Assembly (NCBI GenBank): GCA_027450045.1
Contig: DAIDKM010000004.1
Location: forward strand, 1 to 64,000
DNA: 64,000 bases
Direction of reading: 5' to 3'
Source of the DNA: Paludibacter sp.
GTDB lineage: Bacteria > Bacteroidota > Bacteroidia > Bacteroidales > Paludibacteraceae
The notes under the pieces: model-generated
What the model saw: the letters and a program-made list of their open reading frames with translations, nothing else
What the model was told of the DNA's origin: nothing
The model's database searches: none
Shown here: positions 8,132-18,216 of the stretch, in pieces
How positions within the stretch are numbered: position 1 is the stretch's first letter
Layout: every line of letters starts with the position of its first letter
Translations under genes and position numbers: made by a program

Positions 8132-9844
8132 TTATTCTACATGATTGATGATAATCTTCTGTTGGTATGTTTGTTGGTTCGCAATTATTCTCACAATGTA
8201 TATCCCATTTGAGATTTGTCCTGTTTGAATTATCTGTATAGGTTGTGAGGTTACAAAGACTACTCGACCATTCAAATCGATTAATTCCAAACGGGTAAAG
8301 CTGCTGCTTTTTATATGAATGACGGCTCCGGCAGGATTTGGGAATAATTGATAACCTCCGTTTTTATCGGTTGGAATAGTAGTTGTTGGCGTAGCCATTT
8401 CCAACGTGATGACCCTGTTGTTGTTAAACACATCGCTTATATGTTGATTTGTATTCTCGGTGGTGACTAAATTGCTCCACGACATAAAATAAGACCAAGG
8501 GGTATCGGATGCAAAGCAATCGTCAGGATTCGGGATAGGCCCATTTTCAGACATGGCAATGATTTTGTCGCCTCCAGTCAACATGTACAACCTGTCGAAA
8601 GCGCTCGATTGAGAATCGTAGACATAGTTTCCGGGATATGAATCGTAGCCCACTATATCGATGGAATCGTTTCCCGGGTACCATGCTGCATCAGACGAAG
8701 ACCAAACCCAAATCAGGTTATTCAACTCATGATAATTCGTCAACCTGTTGTAAAGAATATTGAATAGTTCTTTACAAACCGTTGCTCCTTTGGCTCCCCA
8801 CCAAAACCAAGCACCGCTTCCATCAACAGCGCCGCTTCCGCTCGCTTCGTGCAAAGGTCTGAAAAGTACCGGTACACCGGCATCTTGCAACTTTTTTAAT
8901 TGCGAAGCAATCGAATCGATATCCCGTAGTACTAAAAAATTCTCGGTTGTGCCCGGAATAACTGCTTTTGAAGCGTCAAATGTAGTATATTGGGTATAAA
9001 ATGTATTGGTGCCAACTTGCCCACCGCTTGGGGAATGCCAGTGCCATTGAAAACTGACAATACCCACTTTGCCGGTTTGATTGTACCAATTGATCGCTTT
9101 CTGTGTCTGTCCGCTGTCATCCCAACCAAAGGTGAATCCGCCATTTTTCCACAAATAAGGGTAACCATCCGTATAATGTTGAAAATCAAAATCTCTGAGT
9201 ATAGGGGTTTTGCCGCTGATGGTTTTAATTTGATCGTAATAGTCGTCTGTTTGACCTGAAATAATTTGGTGATTAAATTTGGAAACAAGGTAAGCATAAA
9301 GCGCTTTTGTGGCTGGGGTTGCATTGGGATTTACCAAAGAAGGAGCAATCGTAAAGATATGTTTTGAAACCGTGTAGAGTGAAAACTTATCGAGGTTGAA
9401 CCACCCCCAATTACTTTGAATCATAAAGGTATTTGCGCCTGCATTCAGCAAAAACTTACCTGCATTTACATCCGTAAAAATATTACTGCTAGTGAAAACA
9501 ATCGAAGAAGGGCCTTGCCCATTCACAAACAAATTTTGCGTTTTATCGCCATAGGGTGCAGAATAGCGAATGTCGAGTTGATATAATCCTGCGGATGGCA
9601 CATTCATGGTGACAGTTACTTCATCGGACGAAGTCGTGAAATTAGTCACATAACCAGTACCTGAATATCCTGAAACCGAACTTGCAAACGTCACACCGCC
9701 TGAGAGAGTACCGTTTTCTGCTTCCGTTGACGTTACAAGCGTTTGGGTATAAGAAGTCTGAAATGATATCGGAACAAAAAGCAGAAGCAAAAACAGATAT
9801 TTTGGAATATGTGGCGATGCAACCCTTCTAATTTTATTCTTCAT
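8132..9844 (-). CDS. CBM35-like/GH26 beta-mannanase with type IX secretion C-terminal domain
   Basis: The longest reading frame extends to 9916, but the ATG at 9844 puts a clean signal peptide at the N-terminus, giving 570 residues. Order of parts: signal peptide 1-33; a CBM35/CBM6-like beta-sandwich at about 40-158 (starts EAENGTLSGGVTF); a GH26 catalytic domain at about 165-480 with FRPLHE (E333, acid/base) and MSENGP (E433, nucleophile); and a 75-residue C-terminal domain with FPNPAG and GIYIVRI patterns, the type A T9SS sorting signal. The enzyme should therefore be exported by the type IX system and fixed to, or shed from, the cell surface, binding mannan through the CBM. It stands alone between a terminator and promoter A. 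I could not find a clear promoter for it. Confidence 0.88.
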   Translation of the reverse strand: MKNKIRRVASPHIPKYLFLLLLFVPISFQTSYTQTLVTSTEAENGTLSGGVTFASSVSGYSGTGYVTNFTTSSDEVTVTMNVPSAGLYQLDIRYSAPYGDKTQNLFVNGQGPSSIVFTSSNIFTDVNAGKFLLNAGANTFMIQSNWGWFNLDKFSLYTVSKHIFTIAPSLVNPNATPATKALYAYLVSKFNHQIISGQTDDYYDQIKTISGKTPILRDFDFQHYTDGYPYLWKNGGFTFGWDDSGQTQKAINWYNQTGKVGIVSFQWHWHSPSGGQVGTNTFYTQYTTFDASKAVIPGTTENFLVLRDIDSIASQLKKLQDAGVPVLFRPLHEASGSGAVDGSGAWFWWGAKGATVCKELFNILYNRLTNYHELNNLIWVWSSSDAAWYPGNDSIDIVGYDSYPGNYVYDSQSSAFDRLYMLTGGDKIIAMSENGPIPNPDDCFASDTPWSYFMSWSNLVTTENTNQHISDVFNNNRVITLEMATPTTTIPTDKNGGYQLFPNPAGAVIHIKSSSFTRLELIDLNGRVVFVTSQPIQIIQTGQISNGIYIVRIIANQQTYQQKIIINHVE

Positions 9845-10155
9845 CTGATTAATTTTTTTTCTTACACTAAAGGCAAATGAAATTCCATGACAAAACATAA
9901 TCATGTTCTTGTGCACCTAAGTAATAGAAAATAAATAGTTTCGTAAAGCTTCATGGTTGAAATCGGCAAAGTCCTTCTACTTTGGAGAGGGATTTAGGAA
10001 GAGATCAAAATTCAAAACACGACATTATGGGGTTCATTTTGCATAAATAGTTAGTCACGTTTATTTTGAACGAGCCTTTCTTTACATAAAAACAGCCTGC
10101 AATCAATTTGCCTAAGCAAACAGTTGCAGGCTGGATAATTCAATATTGTATCCGT
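9845..10155 (-). other. Gene-free region between SGBP operon and GH26 gene
   Basis: The 311 bases contain the terminator at 10086-10133 and the upstream region of the GH26-T9SS gene. I found no copy of the GTAC-N17-GTAC activator site here, and no good TAnnTTTG box. The extended frame to 9916 is open by chance. Confidence 0.5.
10086..10133 (-). terminator. Rho-independent terminator of the SusC/D-SGBP operon
   Basis: Ten-base arms CAGCCTGCAA (10093-10102) and TTGCAGGCTG (10124-10133) form a hairpin, with an inner TTTGC/GCAAA stem, followed on the minus strand by a T run. It lies 22 bases after the stop of the gene at 10156. Confidence 0.85.
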
Positions 10156-11463
10156 TTATTTTAGTCCGACACGATCCATATAAACCACACCTCCCCATCC
10201 GGTTTCCTGGAACATTACATCAGTAATTGTAGCTGGAACCGGACTTCCAAAGTCAGTAAGCGGAAGTGCAAAATCAGTCCATTGGCCTTCTGCGACAGTA
10301 ATTTGATAATTTGACCCACCGTTCACAGCAATATTAATTGTCTTGCCTCCGGTACCTGTTCCACCATAAAGTGAAAATTCTAACATGGTGTAATTGGCTG
10401 ATGCCACGCTTAGATTTGCAAATTTCACAGCTCCCCAACTACCGGCATACGTGATTTTTATAGCATCTAACCCATCGCGTACATTATCGGTATTTGAAAA
10501 ATCAACCGCTGTGGTTCCCCAACCCCAATTTTGACAATTGTTTTCAAGTTGATCATCATAAAATACATATCCCAATGGAGGTAATGCAGGCAAATCGCCA
10601 ACAAGGGTCAAAATGTTTGTTGATACTATAGGAACTAACGAATAAGGCAATAAGGTAATTGCACCATGATTTGTGGCTTGTGGAACGTTGACTACAATTT
10701 GAGTAGGCGATTGACTGACAAACGATTTAATGGTATCCGTTACCCCTTTGAACAAAACGCCCATAACAAGATCAAGGTTAGTGCCTGTAATGGTGAGATT
10801 ACTTCCCCGAGCGACAGGATTTGGGGCAAAGCCCGAAATAGCCGGCAATGTTACAACCAGATCGCTATCGGATGGGATCGATAATGGCTTAGTTCCTGCT
10901 GTATTAAATGTCAGTGGCCCTGTTTGCGCTGTCAAAGGCACTTTGACCACAATTTTCGACATGGAGCGACTCACAAAATTAGTATCTCTTACTACCACAT
11001 TATTTGTAAACCAAACCTCTGTGATCCAAGTCATATTGGTACCGGTGATAGTAATATTATCACCCGGTCGTGCTTGTGCCGGTACGGAAGTTATGGTGAC
11101 TGGTACCAGAAAGTCAATCATAGTTTTGGTAACAATGCTGCCATCGGTTGTTGTCCGAAGTGTTACATACCCTCTCGTTGCATTTTGAGGTACAATCACT
11201 TTAATGAGGGTCGAAGTTTGTGAAACAAACGAAGCTTTAGAAACACTATCACCTACAAAAACAACTTCCTGCACTCTATCCAAATTCATTCCGATAAAGC
11301 CGATAGTGTCTCCAAGGTGTACACCGGCAGGGCCGAAACTAAACAATTCCACTTTTTGACTGGAACTTAATGTGTCCTCTTTTGTACACGAGGCTACTAT
11401 TCCGATAAGCATAACAATGCAAAGCAGAGAAAGCAATCGTGTGTTGAATATTATTTTCGTCAT
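10156..11463 (-). CDS. TIG/IPT-domain surface glycan-binding lipoprotein
   Basis: The ATG at 11463 is chosen over the longer frame to 11541 because it starts a normal lipoprotein signal peptide ending in IVASC (Cys26). The 435-residue product has three TIG/IPT immunoglobulin-like repeats, about 38-120, 122-205 and 207-288, each with a G(D/S)xxxxxGxNL-type turn. A C-terminal beta-sandwich of about 135 residues (298-435) is rich in Trp and resembles carbohydrate-binding jelly-rolls. The position after SusC, SusD and another binding protein fits a surface glycan-binding protein that presents polysaccharide to the transporter. No catalytic motif is seen. It is the last gene of the operon, just before the terminator. 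Confidence 0.8.
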   Translation of the reverse strand: MTKIIFNTRLLSLLCIVMLIGIVASCTKEDTLSSSQKVELFSFGPAGVHLGDTIGFIGMNLDRVQEVVFVGDSVSKASFVSQTSTLIKVIVPQNATRGYVTLRTTTDGSIVTKTMIDFLVPVTITSVPAQARPGDNITITGTNMTWITEVWFTNNVVVRDTNFVSRSMSKIVVKVPLTAQTGPLTFNTAGTKPLSIPSDSDLVVTLPAISGFAPNPVARGSNLTITGTNLDLVMGVLFKGVTDTIKSFVSQSPTQIVVNVPQATNHGAITLLPYSLVPIVSTNILTLVGDLPALPPLGYVFYDDQLENNCQNWGWGTTAVDFSNTDNVRDGLDAIKITYAGSWGAVKFANLSVASANYTMLEFSLYGGTGTGGKTINIAVNGGSNYQITVAEGQWTDFALPLTDFGSPVPATITDVMFQETGWGGVVYMDRVGLK

Positions 11464-11563
11464 AATTTTTTTATTTAAAGAAGGATGAAACTTCCATTTT
11501 TGAACTATCTGTAATATCCTTGCAAATGAAAGTTTCATCACAATTAATTAAAGATTCACACTG

Positions 11564-12703
11564 TTATGGCTTAATGATTTTTGGAACCACTCTGAAATTA
11601 TCAAAAGACATATCACAATTAAGCGCTGTGCCACCCAGATAGATAAGACTTGTTATATATCCGGTTGGAGAGACTACATTCGGCGTGATAGAAGTCCCCA
11701 TTATATCTTCGAACGGAATAACGATTGTTTGCCATACTCCTTTCGTATCAATAGGTGGGCTGAAATGATAGCAGTGTTGATTATCGAAAGTCGGTTTGCC
11801 TATCCCAAATAACATATCCCCATTATTGTAGGGCAAAGTGGTGCAAAGTTCAAACTTCAAGTAATATAATGAAGGATGAAGAATTGCATCATCAGGAATT
11901 GCTGTTGTCATGTCGCCATCATAGATGTCAACCCATTGCCAAGCACCGATCGTCTGTTTCACCCGACAATAATTTCCACTAATAGCGGGTGGATCTGTAG
12001 GAGCCGGATTCGTCACCAAATATTGCGAACCCGACCACGCATCCGATGGGAAAGGATCCCACGTTGCAAACAAATTTCGATTGTCTCTGAACCAAAAGTC
12101 TGATTTTGTAACACCAAAATTCGTAGTAACCGTAATTTGCCCTGGCAGTGCTCCCGTAGGGACAATAACCTTCAAAATCTTATTTGTTGCATCCACTGTC
12201 GGTGAAATTCCTGTTACACCACCCGCAAAGGTTACTGAAATTGGCGGGTAGAAATAGCTTCCATTGATTGTGGCTGTATCACCAGTGAGAACATATTCGC
12301 AATTCATGCTGGCAAGCACAGGTTTGTTGATAGTCACTGAAAAATTATACAACAGAGAATCGCCATCAGCAAATATGATTTTTAGCTTATTATTGACGCT
12401 GGTGGGGACTTTAGTGGGAACACTTACCAAAATAGAAGTACTCGTGATGTAAGTAGGGGTTAAAGAAGCCTGTTGGTCATTAAACCATATCTGCGTGGCA
12501 TCCTGTAAATTTCCTCCTACAATAGCAATTAATTGACCTTGACCGGCAGCTGCTAACAGCGAGTCTGCTGAAGCAGGATTTGTAATCCGCACATAATTGA
12601 TCCAAGGCGTACCTACAATTTTATCCTTTGTACAAGATGTATAAAAGACGGCCATAACGATTGCCAAAGCAATGAATAATATCGATTTATATGTATTTTT
12701 CAT
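11564..12703 (-). CDS. SGBP-B-type surface glycan-binding lipoprotein
   Basis: A 379-residue lipoprotein (signal peptide ending YTSC, Cys24). Two TIG/Ig-like segments (about 37-130 and 131-205) lead to a C-terminal domain at about 210-379 with many aromatic residues, e.g. AWQWVDIYDGD and the ending SFDNFRVV, which looks like the glycan-binding domain of SGBP-B proteins of xyloglucan and mannan loci. It should be anchored in the outer membrane facing outwards and bind the polymer for SusC/D uptake. It starts 28 bases after the SusD stop and is followed by a second TIG-domain lipoprotein, so the locus has two binding proteins in tandem. The substrate is inferred from the GH26, GH5 and GH130 neighbours. 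Confidence 0.8.
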   Translation of the reverse strand: MKNTYKSILFIALAIVMAVFYTSCTKDKIVGTPWINYVRITNPASADSLLAAAGQGQLIAIVGGNLQDATQIWFNDQQASLTPTYITSTSILVSVPTKVPTSVNNKLKIIFADGDSLLYNFSVTINKPVLASMNCEYVLTGDTATINGSYFYPPISVTFAGGVTGISPTVDATNKILKVIVPTGALPGQITVTTNFGVTKSDFWFRDNRNLFATWDPFPSDAWSGSQYLVTNPAPTDPPAISGNYCRVKQTIGAWQWVDIYDGDMTTAIPDDAILHPSLYYLKFELCTTLPYNNGDMLFGIGKPTFDNQHCYHFSPPIDTKGVWQTIVIPFEDIMGTSITPNVVSPTGYITSLIYLGGTALNCDMSFDNFRVVPKIIKP

Positions 12704-12731
12704 ATTGAAATGTTTTAGAATACTGTTGGCG

Positions 12732-14420
12732 TTACTTGCTATAATAATCCACAGGGGGTTTCTCTAAATTTGGCGCTTGGGTTAATTCTGCTGCAGGAAT
12801 TGGGAGCAAGAAATTACCTTCATTGGCAGTAACATACCTTTTCGTTGACCATGAGGTTTTCACAAAAGTCCATTGTGTAGGATTAGGATAGACATCAGGA
12901 TATATGGCAAATAATCCTCTGTCTTGTGAATTGAGAATGGCAAAAGCTTTTGTCGGATTCCAATAGTGCAATCTAACTAAATCGTACCAAATCATTCCTT
13001 CCATGGCAAATTCAATGGTTCGCTCTTTAAAAATCATATCGAAAGTGAGATGGGTAGTGTCTGTAAACGCCGGCAACCCTGCCCTTGTGTGGACTGCATT
13101 AAAATACTGCAATGCAGTAGGATCAGTGGTAGACGCATTATTCCCAAGTTTTGCTTCAGCATACGTAAGGTACATTTCCGCTAATCGCATCATGTACGTA
13201 TCGTTAGGATAATTTTGTACTGCAGATCCACCAACATCTTTGGACTGACCTATGATATACTTTTTAATGCTCGCAGTGCTGTTGTCTTGAGTATTATTTG
13301 GATAAACAAAAGGTTTGATATCCACTCCATTAACTGTTTGAGTTATTTCAGGATATGATGCACCCGGTAGCATAAATGTTTGTAAAAGTCTTTGATCAAG
13401 CGTTCTACCACGGAGCGTATCACCAGTGATGCCATAAGGATTAATACCTGCATATTGTGAAATCATCCACCATGTTGCGGTCAAGTCTCCTCCCCAGCCA
13501 TCGCCGTTTTCAATAGTAGGACTATACGCAAGATAGGAAGGTGTTGAATTCCCGGTACCATAACTTCCCGGCGAATAAACCCATTCTAATTCAAATAAAG
13601 ACTCGTTATTATTATTATAATTATAAAGAAAGAGGTTGCGATAATTCGGCACCAACGATTTGCCACTGAGGGTGATCACCCTGTTGGAATAATACATAGC
13701 ACTGTCCAAGAATGTCTGATTTCGGACACCTCCCGATGATTCTACTCCGGCTCTGGTCAAATAAAACCGAGCTAACATCCCTTCAGCCGACCATTTTGTC
13801 ACCCTGCCTGTTGCATAAGGCTTTTCAGGTAAATCGGCTTCTGCGGCACGCATATCATTGGTTATAAATTTCCAAACGCTCTGAACCGTATTCCTCGTAA
13901 TCGTGGTATCAGTAAGAATAGCTTGGTTATTGGTGATAATAGGAACAGCTCCCCAGTTCATCACTAAATAACTGTATGCAACTGCTCTCATAAATCGCGC
14001 TTCCCCAATTGCTTCGTTTTTAATATCAGGCGAAACTCCGGTTCCAGCATACTTTTCAATGTTTTGAATAGCTGTATTTGCTTGCCCAATTACATTAAAG
14101 AAAGCCATCCATGCAGATGCGTTTTCTGCTGTATTAGGCGTTGTATTAAACCAAACATTATCCTGACTATTATATTCCGAGAGCGCAGTTCCACCCCGAA
14201 AATCTCCGAGATTAAACGAGGCCTTATCATTGTAATCAAACCATACTTTACTATATAATAAGCTTGTTGCAGCCATTACCTCGGCATTCGTTTGATAAAA
14301 ATTTGCATCCACAATCGAGTCTTTAGGAGGCCTATTCAAGAAATTTTGAGAGCAAGCCGACAGAAGAAGAATTGGAATAACAATCAAACTCCAATAATTT
14401 ATATGTTTTAGATTTTTCAT
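12732..14420 (-). CDS. SusD/RagB-family nutrient-binding outer-membrane lipoprotein
   Basis: A 562-residue SusD homologue. The lipobox LLLSAC places the lipidated Cys at residue 23, followed by SQNFLNRPPKD, the usual SusD N-terminus. Typical features follow: EARFMRAVAYSYLV near residue 140, TKWSAEGMLARFYL, MRLAEMYLTYAEAK, a KERTIEFAMEGMIWYDLVR region near 465, and the closing LLPIPAAEL. SusD lies over the SusC barrel as a lid and binds oligosaccharides. The gene starts 10 bases after the SusC stop. The length is normal for the family. Confidence 0.95.
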   Translation of the reverse strand: MKNLKHINYWSLIVIPILLLSACSQNFLNRPPKDSIVDANFYQTNAEVMAATSLLYSKVWFDYNDKASFNLGDFRGGTALSEYNSQDNVWFNTTPNTAENASAWMAFFNVIGQANTAIQNIEKYAGTGVSPDIKNEAIGEARFMRAVAYSYLVMNWGAVPIITNNQAILTDTTITRNTVQSVWKFITNDMRAAEADLPEKPYATGRVTKWSAEGMLARFYLTRAGVESSGGVRNQTFLDSAMYYSNRVITLSGKSLVPNYRNLFLYNYNNNNESLFELEWVYSPGSYGTGNSTPSYLAYSPTIENGDGWGGDLTATWWMISQYAGINPYGITGDTLRGRTLDQRLLQTFMLPGASYPEITQTVNGVDIKPFVYPNNTQDNSTASIKKYIIGQSKDVGGSAVQNYPNDTYMMRLAEMYLTYAEAKLGNNASTTDPTALQYFNAVHTRAGLPAFTDTTHLTFDMIFKERTIEFAMEGMIWYDLVRLHYWNPTKAFAILNSQDRGLFAIYPDVYPNPTQWTFVKTSWSTKRYVTANEGNFLLPIPAAELTQAPNLEKPPVDYYSK

Positions 14421-14430
14421 ATTTATATTT

Positions 14431-17400
14431 TTAAAAGTTTACGGTTACATTAAATGTATAGACAGGAGTCAATGGATATCGCCCATCGTCCACCCCGATA
14501 GCTTGATTGGAAGAAGAGGCATTGGATCCAACATAGGCTCCCACTTCAGGATCATATCCTTTGTAGCCGGTAATGGTAGCAACGTTTTGCGCACTCAATG
14601 TAACTTTTATATCTTTTATAAGATTTTGTTTTGCAATAAAAGAAGGTGGCACATTGTAGGTCAAGCTGATGTTTTTCACACGCAAGAATGACCCGCTTTC
14701 TACCCATCTATTGGTAAACCGATCCCAATTGCCATTTGGACCATACGAAATTCTGGGAATATAGGCATTTGGATTTTGTAGCGTTACAGTTCCATCAGCA
14801 TTGGTAACAGGTTTTGCATAATTGAATGCAGCAACCATTAGGTTTCTGCTTAAATTAATGTTATTCGGATCTGAATCAATCATGCCGATATAGTTATAAA
14901 TGTCATTCCCGTAGGTGAAAGTGAGAAGGACGCTCAGATCAAACCCTTTATAGGAGAAGGTATTTGTAAATCCACCAAAAAATTTTGGCCATGGATTGCC
15001 AATAATTGTTTGATCATGTTGATCAATTATACCGTCAGGTACACCATTAGGACCACTAATGTCTTTGTATTTAATATCTCCTACCCAAACATCGTTCACA
15101 TCGGTTGGCAACCTTTTGCCTGTATTATCGACAGGGACGGCACTGTTATTGATTTCATCAACTGTTTTGAAGAGACCTTCCTGGATATATCCTAAGAATT
15201 GCCACGGGGCTTGTCCAACTTCTGATCGTTGTGTCCAAGCACCTCCATTGCCGGCAGTCATCCACCAGGAAGAACGGTCAATAATTGCAGAATTTGAGTA
15301 GAGTTTTGTGATTTTTGGTTTAAATCCTGATATATTGAAATTCGTTTCCCATCGGAAGTTTTTCGTATTAATATTGGTCGAATTTAGTGTAAATGCCCAT
15401 CCTATATTTTGCATAGCACCAATATTCACAGTAGGAGCACCTATTGATCCGTCTCCCGAAGTACCCATGTAATAAGGTTCCGGATTAGTCATAAGAAGGT
15501 TGTTGGTGTTCTTTTTGTAATAATCGAATTCAAGTTGGAATCTATTGTTGAACAGATTGATGTTTGCCCCAATATTGTCTGTTGTGGTTGACTCCCATTT
15601 TAAATTCGGATTACTATATTGGGTAGGCAAAAACCCGGTGCCCCACTGCGTTGCATTCGTACCCATCGGTGAATAAATTCCTCCACTGCCTTGATTTCCC
15701 GTAGTTCCGGTTTCCAAGCGTAATTTCAATTCATTCATAAATGCAAGATGATACCAGGGCTCTTTTGAAATCCGCCATGCTACTGATATAGCAGGGAAGG
15801 TTCCCCATCTATTATTGGCACCGAAATTGGATGAACCGTCACTACGCATAGAAGCAGAAGCAATATATCGGTCGGCATAATTATAGTTTAGTCTTCCAAG
15901 ATATGATTCCATTCCCCATGTACCTTGCCCACCTCCATCAGAGGCTGTATTCGGATCTCCTGCGTTTAAATCAAATATATCATTCGTAAGGAATCCTGTT
16001 CTTCCGGCGCTGACATTCTTCCATGTGGACGCTTGTGCTTCATGGCTTATCATAAGATCAAAATTATGCTTTCCAAATTGGCGGGTATAATCAAGAAGTT
16101 CATTCAAATCCCAATAGGTATTCACATTCGAACCATTTGTCAAAGATGCTAATGTATTAATATCCCAACCAATTGCGTAAGTTGGTCTATAGTACATCGA
16201 ATTGTCATAACTAAGATTTGCATTATAAGATGTTCTGAAAACAAGGCCTTTCAAAATGTCAATGGCTATGTTCATTCCCCCCAACAATTGCCTTCTAGTA
16301 TCGTTGTTAGTCACTAAATTAGCTATAGCAACGGGATTTACTGGAGCATATTGATTGGCTCCATTCGTGTTGTCACCCCCTCCCCATGTACCATCTAAAT
16401 TTTTCACAGGAATCTGAGGAGTTAACGTTAATGCACTTGCAATTAAACTTTCTGAGCTGGTGGTAAGGTTTTGGTTGGTTTGGTTATAATTTAGATTTAC
16501 ACCTACCTTCAACCATTGTCGTGTTTGATTTTCGAGATTTAATCTGAAGCTGTAGCGATTAAATCCTGATCCAGTGGCCACTCCTTGTTGATTTAGATAT
16601 TCTCCAGACATGAAATAAGTGGTTTTTTCACTTCCTCCACTCAAACTTATCTGATGTTGGTACATGATGGAATTTTTAAATAGTGCACTTTGCCAATCGG
16701 TACCATTTCCTAATAACGTAGGATCTAAAAATTCCTGTGGTGTAGTTCCACTCTCTATTTGATGGAATTGATCCACCATTTCCGCGTATTGTGGTAAATT
16801 CATTACTTGCAAATGCTTGGGAGGTGCTTGCAGAGAAGTCTGATAGCTATAGCTGATTTTGGTATCACCAGCTTTCCCTCGTTTTGTAGTTATTAAAAGG
16901 ACTCCATTGGTTGCCAGAGAACCATATAACGCTGTTGCAGATGGGCCTTGTAAAACCTGAATACTCTCAATATCAGATGGATTAAGACCTGCAAGTGGGT
17001 CGGATGAACTTGTGTTTCCATACGAAACCGATTGCCCTTGAATCTGAACTCCATCGATAACATAAAGCGGCTCATTCGTTCCGTTAATTGAATTGACTCC
17101 TCGTATGTTAACGGAGATGCCTCCGCCGGGTTGCCCTGAATTCTGCGTGATGTAAACACCTGCAGTTCTACCTTGCAGGGCTTGTTCGAGAGTGGTATTT
17201 ACCGTTTGGTTAAGTTGCTTGGCTGTAACGGTAGTTTGAGCGGTACTGAGGTCTGATCGTTTTGTTGTACCATAAGCGGTAACAACCACCTCGTCTAACT
17301 TTTTGATGTCCTGAACAAGCCTGATGTTGATAGTGCTTCTCCCGTTCACAAGAATGGTCTCCGGCTTATACCCGATATAAGAAAATGCAAGCACTGATTC

Positions 17401-17607
17401 CTTCGTCGGAACTTCAATGCTGTAATTCCCTTTTATGTCGGAAATGGTGCCTGTAGTAGTCCCTTTCACAATGATGTTTACTCCCGGCAAGGTTTCTCCG
17501 GTAGATGCATCGGTAGTGGTGCCGGTTACTCTGAAGCCCTGAGCATCCACACTTACATATCCAAAAAGGCAGGATATGAATAAAAATAGCAACAAACGTT
17601 TCTTCAT
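14431..17607 (-). CDS. SusC/RagA-family TonB-dependent oligosaccharide transporter
   Basis: A 1058-residue SusC homologue that imports oligosaccharides across the outer membrane with energy from TonB. Residues 1-22 form a signal peptide. A carboxypeptidase-regulatory-like domain spans about 26-110 (VTGTTTDASTGETLPGVNI). A short LDEVVVTAYG segment marks the start of the plug, which contains VNIRGVNSINGTNEPLYVIDG and ALYGSLATNGVLLITTKRG. The remainder is a 22-stranded barrel ending in an aromatic residue (NVTVNF), as needed for BAM recognition. No STN domain is present, so it does not itself signal to an anti-sigma factor. It is the first gene of the operon; its leader of about 545 bases carries promoter B. 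Confidence 0.96.
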   Translation of the reverse strand: MKKRLLLFLFISCLFGYVSVDAQGFRVTGTTTDASTGETLPGVNIIVKGTTTGTISDIKGNYSIEVPTKESVLAFSYIGYKPETILVNGRSTINIRLVQDIKKLDEVVVTAYGTTKRSDLSTAQTTVTAKQLNQTVNTTLEQALQGRTAGVYITQNSGQPGGGISVNIRGVNSINGTNEPLYVIDGVQIQGQSVSYGNTSSSDPLAGLNPSDIESIQVLQGPSATALYGSLATNGVLLITTKRGKAGDTKISYSYQTSLQAPPKHLQVMNLPQYAEMVDQFHQIESGTTPQEFLDPTLLGNGTDWQSALFKNSIMYQHQISLSGGSEKTTYFMSGEYLNQQGVATGSGFNRYSFRLNLENQTRQWLKVGVNLNYNQTNQNLTTSSESLIASALTLTPQIPVKNLDGTWGGGDNTNGANQYAPVNPVAIANLVTNNDTRRQLLGGMNIAIDILKGLVFRTSYNANLSYDNSMYYRPTYAIGWDINTLASLTNGSNVNTYWDLNELLDYTRQFGKHNFDLMISHEAQASTWKNVSAGRTGFLTNDIFDLNAGDPNTASDGGGQGTWGMESYLGRLNYNYADRYIASASMRSDGSSNFGANNRWGTFPAISVAWRISKEPWYHLAFMNELKLRLETGTTGNQGSGGIYSPMGTNATQWGTGFLPTQYSNPNLKWESTTTDNIGANINLFNNRFQLEFDYYKKNTNNLLMTNPEPYYMGTSGDGSIGAPTVNIGAMQNIGWAFTLNSTNINTKNFRWETNFNISGFKPKITKLYSNSAIIDRSSWWMTAGNGGAWTQRSEVGQAPWQFLGYIQEGLFKTVDEINNSAVPVDNTGKRLPTDVNDVWVGDIKYKDISGPNGVPDGIIDQHDQTIIGNPWPKFFGGFTNTFSYKGFDLSVLLTFTYGNDIYNYIGMIDSDPNNINLSRNLMVAAFNYAKPVTNADGTVTLQNPNAYIPRISYGPNGNWDRFTNRWVESGSFLRVKNISLTYNVPPSFIAKQNLIKDIKVTLSAQNVATITGYKGYDPEVGAYVGSNASSSNQAIGVDDGRYPLTPVYTFNVTVNF

Positions 17608-18159
17608 GCGAATAAAATTAAGTTATTAGATTTGCTGGCATATAAAAAATGGTTCAATTAATTATACATCCTTCTTGTTATTTTTGAAAGATCGGTTCTA
17701 CAACAATCCAATTTCTTGTGCCGTTTCTTTCAAAAATTTCAATTGATATAATCGAGCTATCCGATAAAAGATCAATCGGTTATTTTGGCATTTTGTCAGA
17801 ATAAACCAATTCAGGGAACTTGTTCGTTATGTTTTCTTCTTGTACGATGAAGTTACTATTCCTGCTAAAGAAGAAAATACCGCGAACGTTTCAATGGGAT
17901 TTTACTAAACTGCTAAGTGGATGTTTAAGAGGAAGGGAAATAGTTATTCATGGTTTTACAAATTGAGGTTACACAGTGGCTTTTATTAACGCACTTCCTA
18001 AATCTTTCCTTACTAAAGCATCAGGTTAACATCTTATTTGATACTTTGTTAGAAAGTTAACTGCAATGTAATGCACTCGAAACACAGCAATATGCGTTGT
18101 TTTTGTACTTACAAAATCGCTTGCTACTGATTGTCTGGAAACTACAGTAATCAACTTCG

Positions 18160-18216
18160 CAAAGATATTCGACTTTGAGACGTTTGTCAAGTACTTTATT
18201 AGCAAAAAATGATACT
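18160..18216 (-). promoter_or_regulatory. Activator-type promoter B (first SusC operon)
   Basis: On the minus strand: AGTAT (half-site 1, GTAT at 18212-18215), core TTTGCTAA, GTAC at 18191-18194 exactly 21 bases on, the -33 element TTGAC at 18186-18190, N20, and the -7 box TATCTTTG at 18160-18167. The spacing matches the Bacteroides sigma-AB consensus exactly. The paired half-sites fit an AraC-type dimer next to the polymerase. Confidence 0.8.

Noticed and set aside
9845..9916. N-terminal extension of the GH26-T9SS gene
   Set aside because: The extra 24 residues precede a normal signal peptide that starts at the ATG at 9844.
10730..11188. 152-codon plus-strand frame opposite the TIG-domain lipoprotein
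   Set aside because: Antisense shadow of a valine- and threonine-rich beta protein, giving a hydrophobic low-complexity translation.
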